Shown here one piece after another: positions 22,710 through 26,837 of a stretch of 26,837 bases of DNA. A program made the translations under genes and the position numbers. How positions within the stretch are numbered: position 1 is the stretch's first letter; each line of letters begins with the position of its first letter. This DNA is from an uncultured Eubacteriales bacterium (lineage in GTDB: Bacteria; Bacillota; Clostridia; Monoglobales; Monoglobaceae): the NCBI GenBank assembly GCA_958346135.1, contig CATVQN010000002.1:1-26837 (forward strand), read 5' to 3'. The notes beneath the pieces are model-generated. The model saw only the letters and a program-made list of their open reading frames with translations. It did no database searches and had not been told where the DNA came from.

Positions 22710-23735
22710 CTAATTTTCTTTCGATTCTGCGCTGTAATAGGCATCTAAGATTTCCCGATTCTCCAGCGCCTTTCCGGTTCCGTAGACCACACAGTTTTCC
22801 GGCTCATCGGCAATCACCGTTTTAATTCGGGTTTCGTTCTGCACCAGCCGTTCCATCCCATAGAGCAGAGATCCCGCTCCGGTCAGAATAATTCCCCGGG
22901 CGCTGATATCGCCGATCAGTTCCGGCGGTGTATCCTCTAAAACACCTCGAATCTCATCTACAATAGTCATAACCGGCTCAATTAAAGCATCGTACATCTC
23001 GTCCGAGGTCACCTGCAGGGTCTTGGGCAGACCGGAAATTAAACTCCGTCCCCTCACGTCCATGGCCAGCAGCTTGTCCCGCTTGCGGACACAGCCAATC
23101 TTCATTTTCAATTCTTCCGCGGTTCTCTCGCCAATCAGAATATTATACTTCTTGCGTATGTATCTGATAATGGCCTCGTCAAAATTGTCGCCCGCCGTCT
23201 TAATCGACCGGCTGATGACAATTCCGCCCAGAGAAATCACCGCAATATCACTGGTGCCGCCGCCGATGTCCACCACCATGCTTCCGCAGGGCTGGGTAAT
23301 ATCGATTCCAACACCAATCCCCGCCGCAAGCGGCTCCTCGATTAAATGCACCCGTCTGGCGCCCGCCTGCATCCCGGCGTCAATCACCGCACGCTCCTCT
23401 ACCTCGGTCACGCCGCTGGGAACGCAAATAATCACCCGCGGCTTAAACAGACTCCCGAAAAATCCTCGCTTGGTAATCCGCTGAAGAAAATATTTGAGCA
23501 TCCGTTCGGTCACGCTGTAGTCGGAAATCACGCCCTCCCGCAGCGGACGAACCGCCAGAATATTCCCCGGCGTCCGTCCCAGCATCTGCTGGGCCTCACG
23601 ACCTACCGCCAGAAGCCGTCCGGTATCCTTATCCACCGCCACCACAGACGGTTCCTTGCTTACAATCCCCCTTCCGCGCACATACACCCGAATGGAAGAA
23701 GTCCCTAAATCTATTCCAATGTCCTGTCCAAACAT
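22710..23735 (-). CDS. mbl: MreB/Mbl-family rod-shape actin homologue
   Basis: 341 residues, typical for MreB homologues. Actin-fold motifs are phosphate-1 (IGIDLGTSSIRVY, residues 7-19), connect-1/VPSGVTEVEERAV (105-117), LIEEPLAAGIGVG (131-143), phosphate-2 (VVDIGGGTSDIAV, 154-166) and the adenosine motif (GIILTGAGSLLYGMERL). These proteins form membrane-bound filaments that direct side-wall peptidoglycan synthesis. The absence of mreC and mreD next to it, and the fabZ neighbour, favour Mbl or an MreBH-type paralogue over the mreBCD-operon MreB. AAGGAG precedes the ATG by seven bases. A consensus TTGACA promoter and a triple 11-bp-phased TGTAAY repeat lie upstream. Confidence 0.9.
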   Translation of the reverse strand: MFGQDIGIDLGTSSIRVYVRGRGIVSKEPSVVAVDKDTGRLLAVGREAQQMLGRTPGNILAVRPLREGVISDYSVTERMLKYFLQRITKRGFFGSLFKPRVIICVPSGVTEVEERAVIDAGMQAGARRVHLIEEPLAAGIGVGIDITQPCGSMVVDIGGGTSDIAVISLGGIVISRSIKTAGDNFDEAIIRYIRKKYNILIGERTAEELKMKIGCVRKRDKLLAMDVRGRSLISGLPKTLQVTSDEMYDALIEPVMTIVDEIRGVLEDTPPELIGDISARGIILTGAGSLLYGMERLVQNETRIKTVIADEPENCVVYGTGKALENREILDAYYSAESKEN

Positions 23736-23758
23736 CCAATTACTCCTTCTTTGGTAAT

Positions 23759-23786
23759 ATTACAATTCTGTTACAATTTGATTACA
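23759..23786 (-). promoter_or_regulatory. Triple WalR-like box at the mbl transcription start
   Basis: On the minus strand TGTAAT (23786-23781), TGTAAC (23775-23770) and TGTAAT (23764-23759), each separated by exactly five bases. All three match the WalR (YycF) half-site TGTWAH with its N5 spacing, giving three half-sites where two are the norm. The first overlaps the predicted start site, a position usually linked to repression. PhoP boxes in Bacillus have similar hexamers and phasing, so PhoP is the main alternative. Confidence 0.5.
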
Positions 23787-23791
23787 AATCT

Positions 23792-23820
23792 ATTTTACAA
23801 CATTTTCAATAACCTGTCAA
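23792..23820 (-). promoter_or_regulatory. Sigma-A promoter of mbl-fabZ
   Basis: On the minus strand TTGACA (23820-23815, perfect), a 17-base spacer and TAAAAT (23797-23792). The predicted start is near 23785, about 50 bases before the mbl ATG. Confidence 0.8.
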
Positions 23821-23861
23821 CGGATTCGACACAAATTTAGGAAAAAAGATTTTTTCTTCTG

Positions 23862-24998
23862 TCAAAGCGGGCATGAAGATAGTTTTTCCAGCGCTTGTAT
23901 TGGATGGAAAAAGAAATTCTCCTCCCGGCGAAGGGTATCGCATAAAATCCTAAGCCGCAGAAATTCCGCCAGCTCCTTTTCGATCTCTAATAGGGCAATC
24001 CGCTCTTCTCGATGCCACACAGCAAAACCCTCAGTAACGGGTTGAATTTTATAAAAATCGGAGTCATTTTTACCGCCCTCTCCCCAGCATAGAGCGGGAC
24101 CGCTGCCGTTTTGAAAACCGTTTCGGTAAAACAGTCGCTCCATCTCAGGCGGAAATCCGAAAAAAACCGCAGATACCGGTTTTAAATACCGTTTTCTGCG
24201 ATAGGCGTCCCATTCCATCAGCCGGGGACGGCCGGCGGTAATGCCCAGCTCCTCGTCCCGGGCAGTCAGGGAACCGGGATGAAAACGATATTCATAGACC
24301 GGTTCCTTTTGGGACACATGCCGGATTTTAAAAAGACTGTTCATCCGCATGAAATAGTCATAGTCCTCCAGCAGAAAAAGGTTTTCGGAGTAACCCCCAA
24401 GAACCGCCTCCGCTCCGGCACGGTACATAAATGCCGCACCCACCGTATTATTGGGAATTTTGTTAAAGAGCGGCGTTATCTCCGGAAAGCAGACCCGCCC
24501 GCTGCCCGACGGCAGCTCAAACCAGTTATGACCCAGGATTCGATCACCCTTTTCATCAATCAGATATTGATTGGCAAAAACCATATCCATCTCCGGACTT
24601 TGCTCCAATTCTCCCGCCATGCAGGCGATAAAATCCGGCAGCATCCGATTATCGGCGCTCATCCAGGTATAGAACTCTCCTCTTGCCGCCGCAAAACCGC
24701 GGTTGAGCGCCCGGGGAAGCTTCAGATTTTCCTGGTGGATCACCGAGATTCTCGGATCTTTCTTTGCATAACCCTCTGCAATCTCGCCGGAGCGGTCCGT
24801 AGAACCGTCGTCTATAATCCAAAGCTCCCAATTGGTTCGAGTTTGGCATAAAACCGAGTCTATCGCCTCCTCCAAATATGCCTCGCCGTTATACACCGGC
24901 AATACTACCGACACCAGACCGGGAACTGCATCGGTTTTTATTTTCACAGACGAAAGCGACTTTCTCCGTCTTTGTTTGAGCCAAAACCGAGTTTGCAT
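23862..24998 (-). CDS. GT2-family glycosyltransferase
   Basis: 378 residues. After a basic 25-residue start, the GT-A fold begins with VSVVLPVYNGEAYLEEAIDSVLCQT (about 29-53) and LWIIDDGSTDRSG (58-70), the usual nucleotide-sugar site of family 2. The metal-binding motif position reads WMSADNRMLPDF, with serine where the first aspartate of D-x-D is usual; S-x-D forms occur in this family. A long middle section with LLEDYDYFMRMNSLFKIRH (the acceptor-side D-Y-D block) and a variable C-terminus follow. AAGGAGG lies nine bases upstream of the ATG, 15 bases after the preceding GT2 gene. It is predicted to extend the polysaccharide exported by the ABC transporter upstream. Sugar specificity is unknown. 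Confidence 0.88.
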   Translation of the reverse strand: MQTRFWLKQRRRKSLSSVKIKTDAVPGLVSVVLPVYNGEAYLEEAIDSVLCQTRTNWELWIIDDGSTDRSGEIAEGYAKKDPRISVIHQENLKLPRALNRGFAAARGEFYTWMSADNRMLPDFIACMAGELEQSPEMDMVFANQYLIDEKGDRILGHNWFELPSGSGRVCFPEITPLFNKIPNNTVGAAFMYRAGAEAVLGGYSENLFLLEDYDYFMRMNSLFKIRHVSQKEPVYEYRFHPGSLTARDEELGITAGRPRLMEWDAYRRKRYLKPVSAVFFGFPPEMERLFYRNGFQNGSGPALCWGEGGKNDSDFYKIQPVTEGFAVWHREERIALLEIEKELAEFLRLRILCDTLRREENFFFHPIQALEKLSSCPL

Positions 24999-25013
24999 CT
25001 ATAAATTCCTCCT

Positions 25014-26057
25014 TCAGCCGTCTTTCATAGCAAAATACAGCTCCGCAAAAGCGTCACGCTCGCATTTTTTATAATAGCATTCCTTCTCCGACCCGCAGCG
25101 ATCTAAACGTTTTAATTCCCGGTCAGCAACCCGGATTCGCTCCCTAACATATCGGCGATCCCAGCCTTTTTGTGCATAACCCTCCAAATACAGACGATAG
25201 GTAGTGAAGATGCCCGCACGCAGTGTCTCTCTGACATGCTCCTTGGAAAACCGTTTTGGATCCACCCGATGCTCTACCCAGGCCTTTGGCTGGATTCCGA
25301 TTTTCCATCCCCGTTTCAGCGCCAAAAAGCAGAGCGCCGTCTCCTCGCCGCCGGCATAGTTTTTCCCCACTCTGCCGTAGCTTTCCGGAAACCCTCCCAG
25401 TTCCTCCAAAACGCTGTGACGAACTGCAAAGCAAGCACCGTAGGGAAAAGCATACTGCTCCCGTACCGTTCTGTAATGCCGATAAGGCACCCGATAGGCG
25501 CTCCATAGCCCTTCTTGTCCGGGGATCACTACCGACGGCCGGGGATTGGGAATGACCGTAAAAATCTGCCCTCCCACAATTGCCGCAGAGCGGTGCTTTA
25601 AAAAGGTTCGAGCCATGACTTCCGCCAGCTGCTTTGGCGCAACGGCATCATCATCCAGATACAAAAGCACCCTTCCTCTTGCCTGTGCTGCGCCGGTATT
25701 TCGGGCATAGGACAAACCCTGTCTGGGCTCTGAAATCCATCGTATTTTCTTAGGATATTCCTCTGCCGGCGGAGGGTCGGAACGGTTCCAGACCACCAAA
25801 ACCTCATAGCTTTCTGCAACCATGCTTTGAGAGAGTACAGAGAGAACCGAATCCCGAAAAACCCGACAAGTTCCTGTGGTACAGATAATGATAGAAAGCG
25901 CCAGCGGACGGGTATCCTCAGGCATAGGCTGGGGCTGTGCCGTTTCTTTTTTGGGTCTGAGCAGCTCATTGATTCCCTTGCGGATTCCAAGCCATAGGCC
26001 GCTCTCTTTCAGATTTGCCATAGATGCCAGGGTAATGTTAGGTCTGATTTTCTTCAT
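25014..26057 (-). CDS. GT2-family glycosyltransferase
   Basis: 347 residues from the ATG at 26057, chosen over the ATG at 26063 because GGAGGT then sits at eight bases rather than two. The GT-A fold starts with LALSIIICTTG (about 50-60). It contains ISEPRQGLSYARNTGAAQARGRVLLYLDDDAVAP with the D-D-D metal site, and a late acceptor/base motif GRVGKNYAGGEETALCFLALKRGW. The first 45 residues are a polar lead that is not part of the family. The start lies inside the end of the ABC ATPase gene (20-base overlap), so the two are translationally coupled. It is likely one of the enzymes that build the glycan handled by that transporter. Substrate not determinable. Confidence 0.88.
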   Translation of the reverse strand: MKKIRPNITLASMANLKESGLWLGIRKGINELLRPKKETAQPQPMPEDTRPLALSIIICTTGTCRVFRDSVLSVLSQSMVAESYEVLVVWNRSDPPPAEEYPKKIRWISEPRQGLSYARNTGAAQARGRVLLYLDDDAVAPKQLAEVMARTFLKHRSAAIVGGQIFTVIPNPRPSVVIPGQEGLWSAYRVPYRHYRTVREQYAFPYGACFAVRHSVLEELGGFPESYGRVGKNYAGGEETALCFLALKRGWKIGIQPKAWVEHRVDPKRFSKEHVRETLRAGIFTTYRLYLEGYAQKGWDRRYVRERIRVADRELKRLDRCGSEKECYYKKCERDAFAELYFAMKDG

Positions 26058-26837
26058 GAACATCTACCTCCGCCGGAATATGGAAGATTCCAAAGGAGGG
26101 ATTTTTCGCTGTAGCCTTCACCTCCAGCATTCCCTCCCAGTAGTCATAATAGGTAATCGGAAGACGGGAAGCCTGTTCCAACCCTACTGCCAGGGTATAC
26201 CGGCCCGAGGTAAAGGGACAGGAAAAAGAAAACTGCACTGTTTGTAGCCGACCGGGTTTTAAAACGTAACCCATCTCTACAGTGCGAATCACCAGAAGAT
26301 CCAGACCCTCTCGGTTCTTCACCGCAAGAGAAACCGATAAATCCGAAGAATCTGCATCCTTTGGCGGCTCCACCGTGACCGTTACCATGATCTTCTCCTG
26401 ATACTGCCAGATATGGGGTGCAGTCACCGACAGGACGGAACCCACATGAGATCCGAACCGATTCACACCCTTATCCAAGGCCTTTGCAGGACTCTGCCCG
26501 ACAGCCGCCGCCATATAGGCCGAGGTCACCGCCTCCACCGTACCGTCCATCCGAAGTCGTCCGTCCTCCAGCCAGAGTACCCGACTGCAAAGCCGACGCA
26601 CCGTATCAATATCATGGGTTACATATAAAACGGTAACACCTTTCTTCTTCAGCTCCCGAATTTTTTGAAAGCATTTTGTCTGAAACAGAAAATCCCCCAC
26701 AGCCAGCGCCTCATCAACCACCAAAATATCAGGCTCCCACAAAGCTGCCGACGCGAATGCCAGCCGCAGAAACATCCCGTCAGAATAGGTCTTTACCGGC
26801 TGGAAAATATACTCGCCGATATCAGCAAAATTCAGTA
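26038..26837 (-). CDS. Polysaccharide ABC transporter ATP-binding protein, Wzt/TagH type (5' end outside window)
   Basis: The reading frame runs off the right window edge; 265 codons are visible. In-frame codons before the first visible ATG (26775) encode the family's signature, YSDGMFLRLAFA, preceded by FADIGEYIFQPVKT, so that ATG is not the start and the Walker A half lies outside. Walker B (ILVVDEALAVGD) and the H-loop (VLYVTHD) are present. After about residue 120 there is an extra C-terminal beta-sandwich (NRFGSHVGSVLSV to ITYYDYWEGMLEV), as in Wzt proteins that bind the finished glycan before export. A partner ABC-2 permease is expected just beyond the edge. The two GT2 genes follow in the same operon. 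Confidence 0.9.
   Translation of the reverse strand, partial: LNFADIGEYIFQPVKTYSDGMFLRLAFASAALWEPDILVVDEALAVGDFLFQTKCFQKIRELKKKGVTVLYVTHDIDTVRRLCSRVLWLEDGRLRMDGTVEAVTSAYMAAAVGQSPAKALDKGVNRFGSHVGSVLSVTAPHIWQYQEKIMVTVTVEPPKDADSSDLSVSLAVKNREGLDLLVIRTVEMGYVLKPGRLQTVQFSFSCPFTSGRYTLAVGLEQASRLPITYYDYWEGMLEVKATAKNPSFGIFHIPAEVDVHEENQT

Noticed and set aside
23826..23850. A-run/T-run palindrome (GAAAAAAGATTTTTTC) after the last GT2 gene
   Set aside because: The loop would be two bases and the stem only A-T pairs, so I do not call it a terminator.
1..26837. CRISPR array, tRNA, rRNA, transposase or toxin-antitoxin pair
   Set aside because: Looked for on both strands; no regularly spaced repeats, cloverleaf arms with CCA context, rRNA blocks or transposase motifs were seen.

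Overview
The window looks like the chromosome of a low-to-mid GC Bacillota species, most likely a clostridium. Most of it appears to be a little over 50% GC by eye. It has consensus-type sigma-A promoters (TTGACA/TATAAT) with 17-bp spacers, strong AGGAGG-type ribosome sites, S-layer homology domains, an MreB/Mbl-type protein and a WalK-type kinase. I see no tRNA, rRNA or CRISPR array.

Layout. (1) Bases 1-1100 are an AT-rich accessory patch. It holds a truncated Mor-like reading frame, a small leftward gene, and an XRE repressor gene broken by one amber codon. The last two diverge from a promoter pair whose -35 boxes share the same base pairs. (2) Bases 1153-3954 (leftward) encode a large secreted protein with DNRLRE-like domains. 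(3) Bases 9881-4236 (leftward) are a cell-surface polysaccharide operon: MurJ/MviN-like flippase, O-antigen ligase/polymerase-like protein, GT4 glycosyltransferase and two tandem DUF4330-like membrane-anchored proteins, ending at a clear terminator. (4) carB (rightward) has no carA beside it and carries a 171-bp MITE-like element in its leader. (5) Bases 14460-13672 encode an S-layer-domain protein. (6) Bases 17424-14515 (leftward) hold an orphan WalK/PhoR-type sensor kinase and an exopolyphosphatase-family protein, separated by two hairpins with complementary loops. (7) Bases 19467-17530 (leftward) encode a cytosolic GH13 maltodextrin hydrolase. A second 171-bp copy of the element lies between it and a rightward pair, an XRE-cupin regulator and an acyl-CoA synthetase. 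(8) Bases 23735-22262 (leftward) are mbl and fabZ, with a triple WalR-like box at the transcription start. (9) Bases 26837-23862 (leftward) hold a Wzt-type ABC ATPase (cut by the window edge) and two GT2 glycosyltransferases.

The common theme is the cell envelope: polysaccharide export and assembly, lipid-linked precursor flipping, rod shape, S-layer anchoring, an envelope-stress type kinase and fatty-acid elongation. The observations I rate most worth checking are the kissing-loop hairpin pair, the two MITE copies with intact 4-bp target duplications, the WalR-like box on mbl-fabZ, the broken divergent switch at the left edge, and the paired DUF4330-like genes in the MurJ/ligase operon.
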